From the NCBI GenBank assembly GCA_015075725.1, contig JABTTV010000001.1, forward strand, positions 1,860,001-1,924,000: DNA of 64,000 nt. Reading direction: 5' to 3'. Below, piece by piece: positions 43,573 through 53,751 of this stretch. Below the pieces are notes generated by a model. That model did no database searches. It was not told where the DNA came from and saw nothing but the letters and a program-made list of their open reading frames with translations. Position 1 is the stretch's first letter. Each line of letters starts with the position of its first letter. This DNA is from Anaerolineales bacterium (GTDB lineage: Bacteria > Chloroflexota > Anaerolineae > Anaerolineales > Villigracilaceae). A program made the translations under genes and the position numbers.

Positions 43573-45258
43573 ATGAAAAAGACAGGTGCAGAAATCGTTT
43601 GGGAATGTCTCACACGCGAAGGTGTGGAGGTGGTGTTCGGATACCCGGGTGGGGCGAACATGCCGATCTATGATGCGATGTTGAGCTATCCGGTGCATCA
43701 TGTGTTGGTGCGGCATGAGCAGGGTGGCGCCCACATGGCGGATGGATATGCTCGCGCTTCGGGCAAGGTTGGTGTGGCAATGGCGACATCGGGTCCCGGC
43801 GCGACGAATTTGGTGACGGGCATCGCAACCGCAATGATGGACTCGGTTCCAGTGGTATTTATCACAGGTCAGGTGGCGGCGCATCTCATCGGCGGGGATG
43901 CTTTTCAGGAAACGGATGTGACGGGTATCACGCTACCGATAACAAAACATAATTATCTAGTGACCCGCGCAGATGAAATTGCGGAAACGATCCGCGAGGC
44001 ATTTTACATTGCACGCAGCGGAAGACCCGGACCCGTGTTGATCGATATTTGCAAGAATGCACAGATCGAATCCTGCGAGTTTGTTTATCCAGATGAAGTT
44101 AAACTTCCCGGTTACCAACCCGTCGACCATGCGCCGAAGGTTTCGTTGGAGGAAGCCGTAAAGCTGATCGAGAGGGCTCATAAACCGGTCATCCTTTGCG
44201 GGCACGGCGTTTTGATGTCGAATGCGGAAAATGAATTGATGCAATTCGCTGTCAAGACCCAAACACCAGTTGCGAGCACCCTGCTTGGATTGGGCGCATT
44301 TCCTGCATCGCATGAATTAAGCCTGGGAATGATGGGGATGCATGGCGAGGTCCATACCAACCTGGCGATCCAAAATGCCGACCTGCTTCTGGCGTTCGGG
44401 ATGCGCTTTGATGACCGCGTCACTGGCACGTTGAAGACCTATGCGCCCCGCGCGAAGAAAATCCATATCGAGATCGATCCGTCTGAAGTTCACAAGAATG
44501 TGCATGTGGATGTGCCGCTTGTTGGGGATCTGAAAACCGTCCTGACCGACCTTATCCCGATGCTGGATGAATACGACCATGATGAATGGAAGAAGGAAAT
44601 CAACGGCTGGAAAGCCGAGGCTGATGCGCGCAGTATCATGAACTGGGACGATGACGGGAAGTTGTACGTGGCTCACCTCATTTCGGATATCTGGAAGGCG
44701 ACCGGAGGCGGGGCGATCGTGACCACGGACGTGGGCCAGCACCAAATGTGGGCCGCGCAATACTATCAATTGGAAAAACCGAACCGTTGGCTTTCCTCTG
44801 GCGGCGCCGGGACGATGGGTTTTGGGCTGCCTTCTGCCATTGGCGCATGGTTCGCCGCCAAGGATCAGGAAATTTGGGCGATCGCTGGCGATGGCGGCTT
44901 CCAAATGACCGCCGCTGAATTAACCACGGCGGTGCAGGAAGGCGCGAACATAAAAGTGGCAATCATGAATAACAACTTCCTCGGGATGGTGCGCCAGTGG
45001 CAGGAATTCTTTTTCGAGAAGCGTTATTCGGCCGTCGATATGTTGACGCCTGATTTTGTGAAACTTGCGGATGCGCACGGTGTCCCGGCGAGGCGGGTGA
45101 CCCGGCGAGAAGAAGTCAATGAAGCCATTGAATGGGCGCGCAAGACGAAGGGACCCGTCGTCCTGGAATTCAAAGTGGAACGCGAAGACGCTGTTTACCC
45201 GATGGTTCCTGCGGGTTCGGCGTTGGATCAAATGATACAGAGACCGGTGAAAGCATAA
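43573..45258 (+). CDS. ilvB: Acetolactate synthase, catalytic subunit
   Basis: Thiamine-diphosphate enzyme joining two pyruvates, or pyruvate and 2-oxobutyrate, as the first common step to valine, leucine and isoleucine. 561 residues. '[15 protein letters not shown]' and '[19 protein letters not shown]' hold the catalytic Glu, '[22 protein letters not shown]' is the FAD/ThDP stretch, and '[30 protein letters not shown]' the ThDP motif. AAGGAG precedes the ATG at 43573. The regulatory subunit gene follows. Confidence 0.97.
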   Translation: MKKTGAEIVWECLTREGVEVVFGYPGGANMPIYDAMLSYPVHHVLVRHEQGGAHMADGYARASGKVGVAMATSGPGATNLVTGIATAMMDSVPVVFITGQVAAHLIGGDAFQETDVTGITLPITKHNYLVTRADEIAETIREAFYIARSGRPGPVLIDICKNAQIESCEFVYPDEVKLPGYQPVDHAPKVSLEEAVKLIERAHKPVILCGHGVLMSNAENELMQFAVKTQTPVASTLLGLGAFPASHELSLGMMGMHGEVHTNLAIQNADLLLAFGMRFDDRVTGTLKTYAPRAKKIHIEIDPSEVHKNVHVDVPLVGDLKTVLTDLIPMLDEYDHDEWKKEINGWKAEADARSIMNWDDDGKLYVAHLISDIWKATGGGAIVTTDVGQHQMWAAQYYQLEKPNRWLSSGGAGTMGFGLPSAIGAWFAAKDQEIWAIAGDGGFQMTAAELTTAVQEGANIKVAIMNNNFLGMVRQWQEFFFEKRYSAVDMLTPDFVKLADAHGVPARRVTRREEVNEAIEWARKTKGPVVLEFKVEREDAVYPMVPAGSALDQMIQRPVKA

Positions 45259-45264
45259 GAACTT

Positions 45265-45308
45265 CCCTCACCCCAAACCCTTCTTCCACTGAGAGAGGGG
45301 CAGGGGAG
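45265..45308. repeat. CCCTCACCCC...GAGAGGGG intergenic repeat
   Basis: Purine/pyrimidine-asymmetric palindrome filling the ilvB-ilvN gap, of a type seen dispersed in many bacterial genomes. Confidence 0.55.
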
Positions 45309-45325
45309 ATGGATAAGGAGAAAAA

Positions 45326-45886
45326 ATGAACTACACCTTCATCGCATTGGTAGAAAACAAACCTGGCGTGCTGAACAGGGTCGCTTCTTTGTTCCGCCGA
45401 CGTAACTTCAACATCGAATCCCTCGCGGTGGGCCGCACGGAGAATCCGGATATCTCGCGCATGACCGTCGTTGTGGATTGCCCTAACGGCGACATGGACG
45501 CCCACAAGATCGAAGCAAATTTGTACAAACTCGTCAACGTGATCGATGTTCAGGATGTCACGCATCAACCTTCGGTGACCCGCGATCTGGCGCTGATCAA
45601 AGTGAAGGTCCGGCCTGAACGCCGCGCAGAGGTCAATGGCTTGGCGGATATCTTCCGCGCCCGGATTGTGGATGTTGCCGCCGATTCGGTCATTGTCGAA
45701 ATTACCGGCACCGAGGACAAGATCGAAGGCATGATCGAACTGCTGCGTCCCATTGGGATCGTCGAGATGGTCCGCACGGGGCAAATCTCCATGACCCGCG
45801 GGGTGATCGACGGCGTGCGCCGCGTGGCCGGGGTGAATGGCAATCGCTACGACGATATCGCCGAACTTGCGGCAATGACGCCGTAA
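45326..45886 (+). CDS. ilvN: Acetolactate synthase, regulatory subunit
   Basis: Small subunit that activates IlvB and gives valine feedback inhibition. 186 residues: ACT domain at 1-75 ('FIALVENKPGVLNRVASLFRRRNFNIESLAVGRTENPDISRMT') and the C-terminal domain with 'VIVEITGTEDKIEGMIELLRPIGIVEMVRTGQISMTRG'. Slightly longer than the usual 160-170 residues because of a C-terminal tail. GGAG precedes the ATG. Gap to ilvC of 74 bases holds a repeat. Confidence 0.96.
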   Translation: MNYTFIALVENKPGVLNRVASLFRRRNFNIESLAVGRTENPDISRMTVVVDCPNGDMDAHKIEANLYKLVNVIDVQDVTHQPSVTRDLALIKVKVRPERRAEVNGLADIFRARIVDVAADSVIVEITGTEDKIEGMIELLRPIGIVEMVRTGQISMTRGVIDGVRRVAGVNGNRYDDIAELAAMTP

Positions 45887-45892
45887 TAAACC

Positions 45893-45939
45893 TGTCAACG
45901 CGAGGAGTTTGTTTCGTCGCTTTGTTCCTCGCAACGACA
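45893..45939. repeat. GCGAGGA palindrome between ilvN and ilvC
   Basis: CGCGAGGA and TCCTCGC arms around GTTTCGTCGCTTTG; a shorter relative of the repeat at 2113-2192. Confidence 0.5.
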
Positions 45940-45960
45940 TACGACTAGGAGAACACAACA

Positions 45961-47013
45961 ATGGCAAAGATCAATTTTGGCGGTGTGGAAGAGGAAGTGG
46001 TGACCAGGGATGAGTTTCCGCTTGAGAAGGCGCGTGAAGTATTGAAGGACGAAGTGGTCGCGGTGGTGGGCTACGGCGTGCAGGGACCTGCCCAAGCGAT
46101 GAACATGCGCGACAATGGCATCAAGGTCATCGTTGGTCAGCGCAAGGGCACGAAGAATTGGGATAAGGCCATCGCGGATGGCTGGGTGCCCGGCGAGACT
46201 CTCTTTGAAGTGGAGGAAGCCGCTGAGAAAGGCACGGTCATTCAGTATCTGCTTTCGGATGCCGGTCAGCGCTCGCAATGGCCCAAGATCGTGGAACACC
46301 TCAATGAAGGCGATATGCTTTACTTCTCTCACGGATTTTCTGTCACATTCAAGGATGACACTGGAGTAGTCCCGCCTCCGCACGTGGACGTGGCCTTGGT
46401 TGCCCCCAAAGGATCTGGTCGTAGTGTGCGGGCAAACTTCCTCGAAGGCTCAGGAATCAATGCCAGTTTTGCGGTCCATCAGGATGCAACGGGCAAAGCC
46501 AATGACCGCACCATTGCCTTGGGCATCGCCATCGGCGCGGGCTATCTCTTCCCAACCACCTTTGAACGAGAAGTACTTTCTGATCTTACGGGTGAGCGCG
46601 GCATTCTCATGGGCGCTCTCGCCGGTGTGATGGAAGCGCAGTACAACGAACTCCGCAAGCACGGACATTCTCCGTCTGAGGCGTTCAACGAAACGGTCGA
46701 AGAACTCACCCAGTCGCTTATCCGCCTGGTGGGTGAGAACGGCATGGACTGGATGTATGCGAACTGCTCCACCACGGCTCAACGCGGCGCTCTCGATTGG
46801 AAGGATAAATTCCGAGATGCAACTGCCCCTGTTTTCAAGGACTTGTATGAAAGTGTTGCAAGCGGCAACGAAGCCCGCATCACCCTCGAAGCCAACAGCC
46901 AGCCCGATTACCGCGCCAGGTTGGAAGTGGAACTCGCCGCCATCCGCGACTCGGAAATGTGGCGCGCGGGTGCGGCTGTCCGTTCGTTGCGCCCTGAGAA
47001 TTGGAAGAAATAG
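45961..47013 (+). CDS. ilvC: Ketol-acid reductoisomerase, eukaryotic-type
   Basis: NADPH-dependent isomeroreductase, second step of valine/isoleucine synthesis. 350 residues. The NADPH site reads 'VVGYGVQGPAQAMNMRDNG'. The later blocks 'LYFSHGFSVTFKDDTG', 'LVAPKGSGRSVR', 'TTFEREVLSDLTGERGILMG', 'HSPSEAFNETVEE', 'ANCSTTAQRGALDW' follow yeast Ilv5 much more closely than the common short bacterial enzyme. This type is known in some Bacteroidetes and other bacteria. Metal-binding Asp/Glu in 'SDLTGE' and 'NETVEE' are present. GGAG precedes the ATG. Confidence 0.95.
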   Translation: MAKINFGGVEEEVVTRDEFPLEKAREVLKDEVVAVVGYGVQGPAQAMNMRDNGIKVIVGQRKGTKNWDKAIADGWVPGETLFEVEEAAEKGTVIQYLLSDAGQRSQWPKIVEHLNEGDMLYFSHGFSVTFKDDTGVVPPPHVDVALVAPKGSGRSVRANFLEGSGINASFAVHQDATGKANDRTIALGIAIGAGYLFPTTFEREVLSDLTGERGILMGALAGVMEAQYNELRKHGHSPSEAFNETVEELTQSLIRLVGENGMDWMYANCSTTAQRGALDWKDKFRDATAPVFKDLYESVASGNEARITLEANSQPDYRARLEVELAAIRDSEMWRAGAAVRSLRPENWKK

Positions 47014-47086
47014 ATTGGTAGGTTGGTAAATTCGTAAATTGGTGAATTGGTTTTCCAATCTACCAATTCCCAATGTACCGATTTAC
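47013..47086. repeat. TTGGTAAATTGG repeat between ilvC and leuA
   Basis: Imperfect palindrome made of short TTGGTRRATT units and their complements, starting at the ilvC stop codon and ending 11 bases before the leuA ATG. Confidence 0.55.
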
Positions 47087-47096
47087 AGGAGTTCTT

Positions 47097-48731
47097 ATGA
47101 CCAACTATGTAAAAATTTTTGACACCACATTACGCGATGGCGAACAATCTCCCGGTGCGACGATGACCTCTGCCGAGAAATTGGAAGTGGCACACAACCT
47201 CGCCCGTCTCGGCGTGGACATCATCGAAGCCGGATTCCCCGCCGCCTCGCCGGACGATCTGGAAGCCGTCAGACGAATCGCGCTTGAAGTGGGCAATCCA
47301 CCCGCAGGGAGTCCCGAAGCGAAGGTTCCTGTCATTGCAGGGCTGGCGCGCGCAAACAAACCCGATATCGACAAAGCCTGGGAGGCGGTACAAGGCGCAA
47401 AGAAACCGCGCATCCATACGTTTCTTGCCACGTCACCGATCCATATGAAGCACAAGCTGAAGATGGACCCGGAGGAGGTCATTCAACGTGTGTCTGAGAT
47501 GGTCGCTTACGCAAAATCCTTCTGCGATGATGTCGAGTTCTCACCCGAAGACGCGGGGCGTTCTGAACCGGAGTTCCTGTACGTTGTCCTTGGCGAAGCC
47601 GTCAAAGCCGGCGCGACAACGTTGAACATTCCCGATACGGTCGGTTACACAACGCCCGATGAGTTCAATAAGCTTATCGATGGAATCATCAAAAACACGC
47701 CGGGGATACATGACGGGATCACAGTATCCGTGCATTGCCATGACGACCTTGGCATGGCGACCGCAAATACGCTGGCGGGGATCCGCGCAGGGGCGAGACA
47801 GGCGGAGGTGACCATCAACGGCATTGGCGAACGCGCTGGTAATACTTCGCTCGAAGAAGTGGTGATGGCGTTGAAGACTCGCCATCCCGTCTTTGGCTTG
47901 GAGACTGGAATTGAAACGCAGCAGCTTTCGCGCATCTCCAAACTCGTCAGCAATTACACCGGCATTGTTGTCCAACCGAATAAGGCGATCGTCGGTTCGA
48001 ATGCATTCGCGCATGAAGCAGGCATTCATCAGGATGGAATGTTGAAACATCAAAGCACCTACGAGATCATGCGCCCTGAAGATGTCGGCGTGAACCAGAC
48101 CAACCTCGTGCTTGGCAAACATTCCGGTCGAGCTGCGCTGCGCAATCGCCTCGCCGAAATGGGACATTCCCTCGATGACGTGGAACTCGATAAAGCCTTT
48201 GCGCGTTTCAAGGACCTGGCTGACCGCAAGAAGGTCATCACCGACCTTGATCTCGAAGCCTTGATTGCGGACGAATTCTATAAACCGCGCGATGTATATC
48301 TGCTCAACGGCTTGCAGGTCACTTGCGGAACGATGGGCATGCCAACCGCCACCGTCCGCCTGCGCGGACCGGATGGTGTCGTTCATACTCAAGTCGCCAT
48401 TGGCACCGGTCCAGTCGATGCGACTTACAAAGCCATTGATCAGGTCGTCAATGTTCCGTGTACCTTGCTTGAGTTCAACGTTCATGCCATCACCGAAGGT
48501 ATCGATGCGCTTGGCGAAGTCACCGTGCGGGTGCAGAGCGAAACCGGTTCCACAACCATGGACGCGCAAAGCGAAGTGGAGTTCATGCGCGTCTACGGCG
48601 GTCATGGAGCAGATTCGGACATCATCGTCGCCAGCGCCAAGGCATACGTCAACGCGCTCAACAAGCTGATCGTTGCCCAAACCGAAGGGAAAGGGAAAGT
48701 GCCGAACGATTTTGGTGTGATGTTGGGATGA
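47097..48731 (+). CDS. leuA: 2-isopropylmalate synthase
   Basis: First committed step of leucine synthesis: condenses 2-oxoisovalerate with acetyl-CoA. 544 residues. The HMGL-like barrel starts '[18 protein letters not shown]', with '[18 protein letters not shown]' and '[19 protein letters not shown]' as metal and substrate motifs. The last 130 residues are the LeuA regulatory domain ('[23 protein letters not shown]', '[16 protein letters not shown]'), where leucine binds for feedback. AGGAG precedes the ATG at 47097. cimA downstream is a paralogue. Confidence 0.96.
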   Translation: MTNYVKIFDTTLRDGEQSPGATMTSAEKLEVAHNLARLGVDIIEAGFPAASPDDLEAVRRIALEVGNPPAGSPEAKVPVIAGLARANKPDIDKAWEAVQGAKKPRIHTFLATSPIHMKHKLKMDPEEVIQRVSEMVAYAKSFCDDVEFSPEDAGRSEPEFLYVVLGEAVKAGATTLNIPDTVGYTTPDEFNKLIDGIIKNTPGIHDGITVSVHCHDDLGMATANTLAGIRAGARQAEVTINGIGERAGNTSLEEVVMALKTRHPVFGLETGIETQQLSRISKLVSNYTGIVVQPNKAIVGSNAFAHEAGIHQDGMLKHQSTYEIMRPEDVGVNQTNLVLGKHSGRAALRNRLAEMGHSLDDVELDKAFARFKDLADRKKVITDLDLEALIADEFYKPRDVYLLNGLQVTCGTMGMPTATVRLRGPDGVVHTQVAIGTGPVDATYKAIDQVVNVPCTLLEFNVHAITEGIDALGEVTVRVQSETGSTTMDAQSEVEFMRVYGGHGADSDIIVASAKAYVNALNKLIVAQTEGKGKVPNDFGVMLG

Positions 48732-48884
48732 AAAGCGGAGATTGGAGAATTGGAGATTTGAAACTGGAACTCGCTTCTTTCCGCCTCGAAAGTTGAATCC
48801 ACTCAACCAGCATCTGATTCCGCTGATGATGATTCCTGCCAAATAAAAAATCATTAATCGAAAAGCGTTAATCGAAAATTTATT

Positions 48885-50291
48885 ATGCCTAAAACACTCT
48901 TTCAAAAAATCTGGGACTCACACGTTGTGACCGAACAGGATGAAGCCCCTGCGGTTCTTTACATCGACCTGCACCTGGTCCACGAAGTGACCTCTCCCCA
49001 AGCCTTTACCGGACTCCGCCAGCGCGGACTCAAAGTCCGTCGTCCCGATAAGACTTTGGCGACAATGGATCACTCCATCCCAACCACTCCCATAGATGTA
49101 CCGATTGCCGACGCAATGGCCTCCGCCCAGATTAAACAAATGGAAGTCAACGCCGCCGAGTTCGGCATCACCTTGCACGGCATGACCAGTCCACACCGCG
49201 GCATTGTGCATGTCATCGGTCCCGAACTGGGGCGCACCCAACCCGGCATGACCATCGTCTGCGGTGACAGTCATACCGCCACACATGGCGCATTCGGCGC
49301 GCTCGCGTTCGGCATCGGCACCAGCGAAGTGGAACACGTCCTCGCGACTCAATCTCTCTTACAGAAGAAACCCAAGACCTATGAAGTGCGTGTGGATGGC
49401 AAACTCGGTCACGGCGTTTCTTCCAAAGACATCATCCTCGCGCTGATCGCCAAGATCGGCGTGGGTGGGGGGACGGGTCACGTCTTTGAATACACCGGCG
49501 AAGCCATCCGCTCGTTGACGATGGAACAGCGCATGACCATCTGCAATATGTCCATTGAAGGCGGCGCGCGCGCAGGCATGATCGCCCCCGATGACAACAC
49601 CTTTGAATATCTCGCCGGGCGCGAGTTCGCTCCCAAAGACGCCGACTGGGACAAAGCCGTTGCCTATTGGAAGACTCTCGCCACCGACGAAGGCGCCACC
49701 TACGATAAATCCATCACGCTCAACGCCGACGAGATCGAACCAATGATCACCTACGGAACCAATCCCGGCATGGGCATGGGCATCACAGACCGTATCCCCA
49801 CTGTGGAATCTTTCAATGAACCTTCACAAAAAGCCGCGTTCGAAAAAGCCATGACGTATATGGGTCTGCAACCGGGTCAATCGTTGCTCGGTCAAAAAGT
49901 GGACGTGGTCTTCATCGGCTCCTGCACCAACTCGCGCATCTCCGACCTACGTCTCGCCGCAGGCATGTTGAAGGGACGCAAAGTTGCTGATGGCACACGT
50001 GTGATGGTCGTGCCCGGTTCGCAGGATGTGAAGAAGCAAGCCGAACAAGAAGGTTTGGATACGATCTTCAAAGAAGCCGGTGCCGAATGGCGCGAAGCAG
50101 GCTGCTCAATGTGTATCGCAATGAACGGCGATCAACTTCAACCCGGTCAATACGCCATCTCCACCAGCAACCGCAACTTTGAAGGTCGTCAGGGCAAAGG
50201 CGGGCGCACTTTCCTCGCCAGCCCTGTCACCGCCGCAGCGACTGCCATCCACGGCGTTGTCACCGATCCGCGCACCGTGCTCGAAGCTTGA
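48885..50291 (+). CDS. leuC: 3-isopropylmalate dehydratase large subunit
   Basis: Aconitase-family subunit carrying the 4Fe-4S cluster for isomerising isopropylmalate; works with LeuD. 468 residues: '[12 protein letters not shown]', '[25 protein letters not shown]', '[20 protein letters not shown]' and '[15 protein letters not shown]' hold the cluster Cys. The 153-base gap upstream of it is filled with short AT-rich and GGAGATT-type direct repeats. The stop codon lies within another palindrome. Confidence 0.97.
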   Translation: MPKTLFQKIWDSHVVTEQDEAPAVLYIDLHLVHEVTSPQAFTGLRQRGLKVRRPDKTLATMDHSIPTTPIDVPIADAMASAQIKQMEVNAAEFGITLHGMTSPHRGIVHVIGPELGRTQPGMTIVCGDSHTATHGAFGALAFGIGTSEVEHVLATQSLLQKKPKTYEVRVDGKLGHGVSSKDIILALIAKIGVGGGTGHVFEYTGEAIRSLTMEQRMTICNMSIEGGARAGMIAPDDNTFEYLAGREFAPKDADWDKAVAYWKTLATDEGATYDKSITLNADEIEPMITYGTNPGMGMGITDRIPTVESFNEPSQKAAFEKAMTYMGLQPGQSLLGQKVDVVFIGSCTNSRISDLRLAAGMLKGRKVADGTRVMVVPGSQDVKKQAEQEGLDTIFKEAGAEWREAGCSMCIAMNGDQLQPGQYAISTSNRNFEGRQGKGGRTFLASPVTAAATAIHGVVTDPRTVLEA

Positions 50292-50320
50292 TAATTCGAT
50301 ATTCGAATATCTATTATCAA
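50288..50320. repeat. Nested palindrome between leuC and leuD
   Basis: TTGATAAT/ATTATCAA (50288-50295, 50313-50320) enclose the perfect palindrome GATATTCGAATATC (50298-50311). It includes the leuC stop codon. Confidence 0.7.
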
Positions 50321-50348
50321 CCTGACACCTGATACCTGGAACCTTCTC

Positions 50349-50930
50349 ATGGCACAATTTACTACTCTTACCTCCCGCGCACTCGCCATCCCTGTCAACG
50401 ACATCGACACGGATCAGATCATCCCCGCGCAATTTCTCAAAGTGACCGACAAGAACGGTCTCGCCGACGCGCTGTTCTACAACTGGCGCTACAACGACGA
50501 CAAATCATCCAAGCCCGACTTCATCATCAATAAACCCGAGTCACAGGGCGCACAAATTCTATTAGCCGGAGACAACTTCGGCTGTGGGTCGAGCCGCGAA
50601 CACGCTCCTTGGGCGCTCACGTCGTGGGGCATCCGCGCCGTCATCTCCACCTCATTTGCAGACATTTTCCGCAGCAACTCTCTGAAGAATGGACTCATCC
50701 CCATCATCGTGGATGAAACCACTCACAAGATGCTCTTCGATTTGGTGGAAGAAGCGCCTCGCGCCGAACTGACAGTTGATCTTGCTACCCAAACCGTGAC
50801 CTTCCCCGGAGGCTCGTTCACCTTCCCGATCGACGCGTTCAACAAAGCGTGTCTGCTCAATGGCGTGGACGAACTCGGCTACATCATGGGTTTTGAAAAA
50901 GAGATCGCAGCGTACGAAAGCAGACTATAG
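50349..50930 (+). CDS. leuD: 3-isopropylmalate dehydratase small subunit
   Basis: Partner of LeuC. 193 residues. The family start 'LAIPVNDIDTDQIIPAQFLK', the active-site 'GDNFGCGSSREHAPWAL' and 'NSLKNGLIPIIV' are present. The start at 50349 is the only reasonable one; no strong ribosome site, which suggests translational dependence on leuC. A palindrome begins at its stop codon. Confidence 0.96.
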   Translation: MAQFTTLTSRALAIPVNDIDTDQIIPAQFLKVTDKNGLADALFYNWRYNDDKSSKPDFIINKPESQGAQILLAGDNFGCGSSREHAPWALTSWGIRAVISTSFADIFRSNSLKNGLIPIIVDETTHKMLFDLVEEAPRAELTVDLATQTVTFPGGSFTFPIDAFNKACLLNGVDELGYIMGFEKEIAAYESRL

Positions 50931-50977
50931 ACCATTGACCACGGACGATGGACGACATGGTCAATGGTCCATCGTCT
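50930..50977. repeat. Competing inverted repeats, GACGATGG family
   Basis: GACCATTGAC/GTCAATGGTC (50930-50939, 50960-50969) and GGACGATGGAC/GTCCATCGTC (50943-50953, 50967-50976) share bases and cannot form together. Related to 3736-3801. Confidence 0.65.
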
Positions 50978-50996
50978 ATCGTCAGATAGAGAATGC

Positions 50997-52553
50997 ATGA
51001 CAAAGATTCAGATCTACGACACCACCCTGCGCGACGGGACACAATCCGAAGGCTTCAACCTTTCGGCGAATGACAAGGTCCGCATCGCGCAAAAATTGGA
51101 TGAACTCGGCGTCGCGTTCATCGAAGGCGGCTGGCCCGGTTCGAACCCCAAAGATGTGGAGTTCTTCGAACGCGCCCGTGACATGCAATGGAAGCACGCG
51201 CTCGTTGCGGCGTTCGGTTCCACCTGTCGCGTCAAAGGCGGACCCGAGGACGATGCAAATATCAAAGCTCTGCTTGATTCAAAGACGCCCGTTTGCACGA
51301 TCTTTGGCAAGACGTGGACGCTGCATGTCAAAGAAGTATTGCAGACCACCAACGATGATAACCTGCGCATCATCGAAGACTCTGTTGCCTATCTCAAAGC
51401 CAACGGCAAGCACGTCATCTACGATGCAGAACACTTTTTCGACGGCTACAAAGCGGACAAATCCTATGCCATCGAAACTCTGCTGGCGGCGATTCGCGGC
51501 GGCGCGGAGACGGTCGTGCTGTGCGACACCAACGGCGGGACCTTCCCGTGGGAGATCAAACAATTCCTGAAAGAGTTGAAGCCTGCGCTAAATCATCCCT
51601 TTGGGATTCATACCCACAACGACTCGGAATGTGCCGTCGTCAATTCGCTGGTCGCCGTCCGCGAAGGAGCGGTTCAAGTTCAGGGAACCATCAACGGCGT
51701 CGGGGAACGATGCGGCAACGCCAATCTGTGTTCCATTATGGCGGACCTCGAACTCAAGATGGGTTATCAATGCCTGCCGAAGGGAAACATCCAGCGGTTG
51801 TATGAGCTGTCTCATTTCGTCGCGGAGGTGGCAAACATCACGCCAGATGAGCATTTGCCCTTCGTGGGCAAATCGGCGTTTACTCACAAGGGCGGTGTGC
51901 ATGTGGCGGCAATGCGGCGTTCGGCTCAGTCCTACCAGCATGTGGAACCGGAACGTGTCGGTAACAAAATGCGCGTTGTTGTTTCAGACTTATCCGGCCG
52001 CGGCAACCTGCTCAGCAAAGCCGAGGAGCACGGCGTGGAAGTGGAAGGCACTGAAGTTGTGCCCATCCTCAATGAGATCAAGGAACTCGAGTCACGCGGA
52101 TTTTCCTTTGAAGCCGCCGAAGCTTCAGTGGCAATCATGCTCAAACGGCAGGAATACGGTTATAAAGCGCCGTTCGAACTCATCGACTTCTTCGTCAATG
52201 TCGAACATCGACAGGGGCGCGGCATTTTTGCCGAAGCAATGGTGAAGGTGCGTGTTCAGGGTGAAGTGTTACACACCGCTGCGGAGGGGAACGGACCTGT
52301 CAATGCGCTCGACATCGCCCTGCGGAAAGCGCTTACCAGTTATTATCCGCGCATCAATGATTTTCATCTTTCCGATTACAAAGTACGCATATTGGATTCG
52401 GAACATGGCACTGAAGCCATCACTCGCGTATTGATCGACACGCGCAATTCCACCTCGCGATGGAGCACGGTTGGTGCGGGGACGAACATCATCGAAGCAA
52501 GTTGGCGGGCGCTTGCGGATTCGGTGGAGTATGGACTGATGGTTGCACATTAG
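50997..52553 (+). CDS. cimA: Citramalate synthase
   Basis: Condenses pyruvate and acetyl-CoA to citramalate, the first step of the threonine-independent route to isoleucine; LeuCD and LeuB then give 2-oxobutyrate. 518 residues. The HMGL barrel begins 'IQIYDTTLRDGTQSEGFNLS', and the CimA-type 'FIEGGWPGSNPKDVEFF', 'HKGGVHVAAM', and the C-terminal domain 'DYKVRILDSEHGTEAITRVLID' separate it from LeuA. Placement between leuD and leuB supports the role. The start at 50997 has GAGA upstream only; the palindrome lies before it. Confidence 0.94.
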   Translation: MTKIQIYDTTLRDGTQSEGFNLSANDKVRIAQKLDELGVAFIEGGWPGSNPKDVEFFERARDMQWKHALVAAFGSTCRVKGGPEDDANIKALLDSKTPVCTIFGKTWTLHVKEVLQTTNDDNLRIIEDSVAYLKANGKHVIYDAEHFFDGYKADKSYAIETLLAAIRGGAETVVLCDTNGGTFPWEIKQFLKELKPALNHPFGIHTHNDSECAVVNSLVAVREGAVQVQGTINGVGERCGNANLCSIMADLELKMGYQCLPKGNIQRLYELSHFVAEVANITPDEHLPFVGKSAFTHKGGVHVAAMRRSAQSYQHVEPERVGNKMRVVVSDLSGRGNLLSKAEEHGVEVEGTEVVPILNEIKELESRGFSFEAAEASVAIMLKRQEYGYKAPFELIDFFVNVEHRQGRGIFAEAMVKVRVQGEVLHTAAEGNGPVNALDIALRKALTSYYPRINDFHLSDYKVRILDSEHGTEAITRVLIDTRNSTSRWSTVGAGTNIIEASWRALADSVEYGLMVAH

Positions 52554-52559
52554 AAATTG

Positions 52560-52626
52560 CAGGGGCGGGGTCCTCCCGCCCGAGATGGTGAATCTAAAAC
52601 TAAAACTGGGCGAGGAAACCTCGCCC
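52560..52626. repeat. GGGCGAGG...CCTCGCCC repeat between cimA and leuB
   Basis: Two hairpins: GGGCGGG/CCCGCCC near 52563-52581 and GGGCGAGG/CCTCGCCC at 52608-52626. Same family as 54890-54935. Confidence 0.6.
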
Positions 52627-52652
52627 CTACGATGTGAATGGAAAATATATAG

Positions 52653-53738
52653 ATGAACTTCAAAATCACCTTACTGCCCGGCGATGGCATTGGACCGGAA
52701 GTGGTCGGTGAAGCCGTGCGGGTGCTGGAAAGAATCGCCAGCAAATTTAATCATTCATTCGATTTTCAGGAACGCATGATGGGCGGCTGTTCCATCGATA
52801 GATACGGCTCTTCCCTGACCGATGAGACTCTCGCCGATTGCCAAGCCTCAGACTCCGTTTTGCTGGGTGCCGTCGGCGGACCGAAATGGGACGACCCGAA
52901 AGCCAAAGACCGCCCCGAGCGCGGATTGCTCGCCCTACGAAAAGGTCTTGGCGTATTCGCAAATCTTCGCCCGGTCAAAGTCCACCCGGCGTTGGTGGAT
53001 GGCTCACCGCTCAAGCCGGAGAAACTCAAAGGCGTGGATATCCTCGTCCTGCGCGAGTTGACCGGCGGCTTGTACTTCGGCTTCCCCAAGGGACGCGATG
53101 TTAAAGACGGGCGCGAGCGCGCAGTCGATACGCTCGAATATTATGATTATGAAATTTACCGCATCATGAAACTGGCATTTGAATTGGCGAAGGGACGCAG
53201 GAAAAAGGTCACTTCGGTGGATAAAGCCAATGTACTTGAATCCTCCCGTATGTGGCGTCAGATTGCGACTCAAGTGGGGAAGGAGAATCCAGACGTTGAG
53301 TTGGAACATGTTTTGGTCGATACGGCAGCGATGAAATTGATCACTGGTCCGATGTGGATGGATGTGGTTGTCACTGAGAACATGTTCGGCGATATTCTCA
53401 CGGATGAGGCGTCCGTGTTGGCGGGGTCGATGGGGATGCTGCCCTCTGCCAGTTTGGGAGAGGCAGGTTCGAGGTCCGGAAGCGAGGCGCGCATGGGATT
53501 GTACGAACCCATCCATGGTTCCGCTCCGGATATTGCCGGGAAGGGAATTGCGAATCCAGTTGGTACAATTCTTTCCGCGGCGATGATGCTACGCCATTCG
53601 TTCAAATTGGAAGTCGAAGCAACGGCGATCGAGGCGACTGTAGATCGAACAATCGGCGACGGTGCGCGCACTGCGGACCTCGGCGGAAAGCTAACGACCC
53701 GTCAGATGGCGGATGAACTCATCAAAAACATTCAATAA
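52653..53738 (+). CDS. leuB: 3-isopropylmalate dehydrogenase
   Basis: NAD-dependent oxidative decarboxylase, third step of leucine synthesis and also used after citramalate. 361 residues. '[21 protein letters not shown]' starts the fold; '[17 protein letters not shown]', '[12 protein letters not shown]' and '[24 protein letters not shown]' hold substrate, metal and NAD contacts. ATG at 52653 follows a repeat; a weak purine-rich stretch lies upstream. Confidence 0.96.
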   Translation: MNFKITLLPGDGIGPEVVGEAVRVLERIASKFNHSFDFQERMMGGCSIDRYGSSLTDETLADCQASDSVLLGAVGGPKWDDPKAKDRPERGLLALRKGLGVFANLRPVKVHPALVDGSPLKPEKLKGVDILVLRELTGGLYFGFPKGRDVKDGRERAVDTLEYYDYEIYRIMKLAFELAKGRRKKVTSVDKANVLESSRMWRQIATQVGKENPDVELEHVLVDTAAMKLITGPMWMDVVVTENMFGDILTDEASVLAGSMGMLPSASLGEAGSRSGSEARMGLYEPIHGSAPDIAGKGIANPVGTILSAAMMLRHSFKLEVEATAIEATVDRTIGDGARTADLGGKLTTRQMADELIKNIQ

Positions 53739-53751
53739 AGGAGAAGAGAGA

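Noticed and set aside
47014..47096. Leader or T-box for leuA
   Set aside because: The gap is a TTGGTAAATT-type repeat with no leader frame, no T-box motif and no terminator.
47541..48905. Long open frame of 454 codons on the strand opposite leuA
   Set aside because: It mirrors the codon structure of leuA, has no recognisable domain and no ribosome site; leuA is unmistakable.
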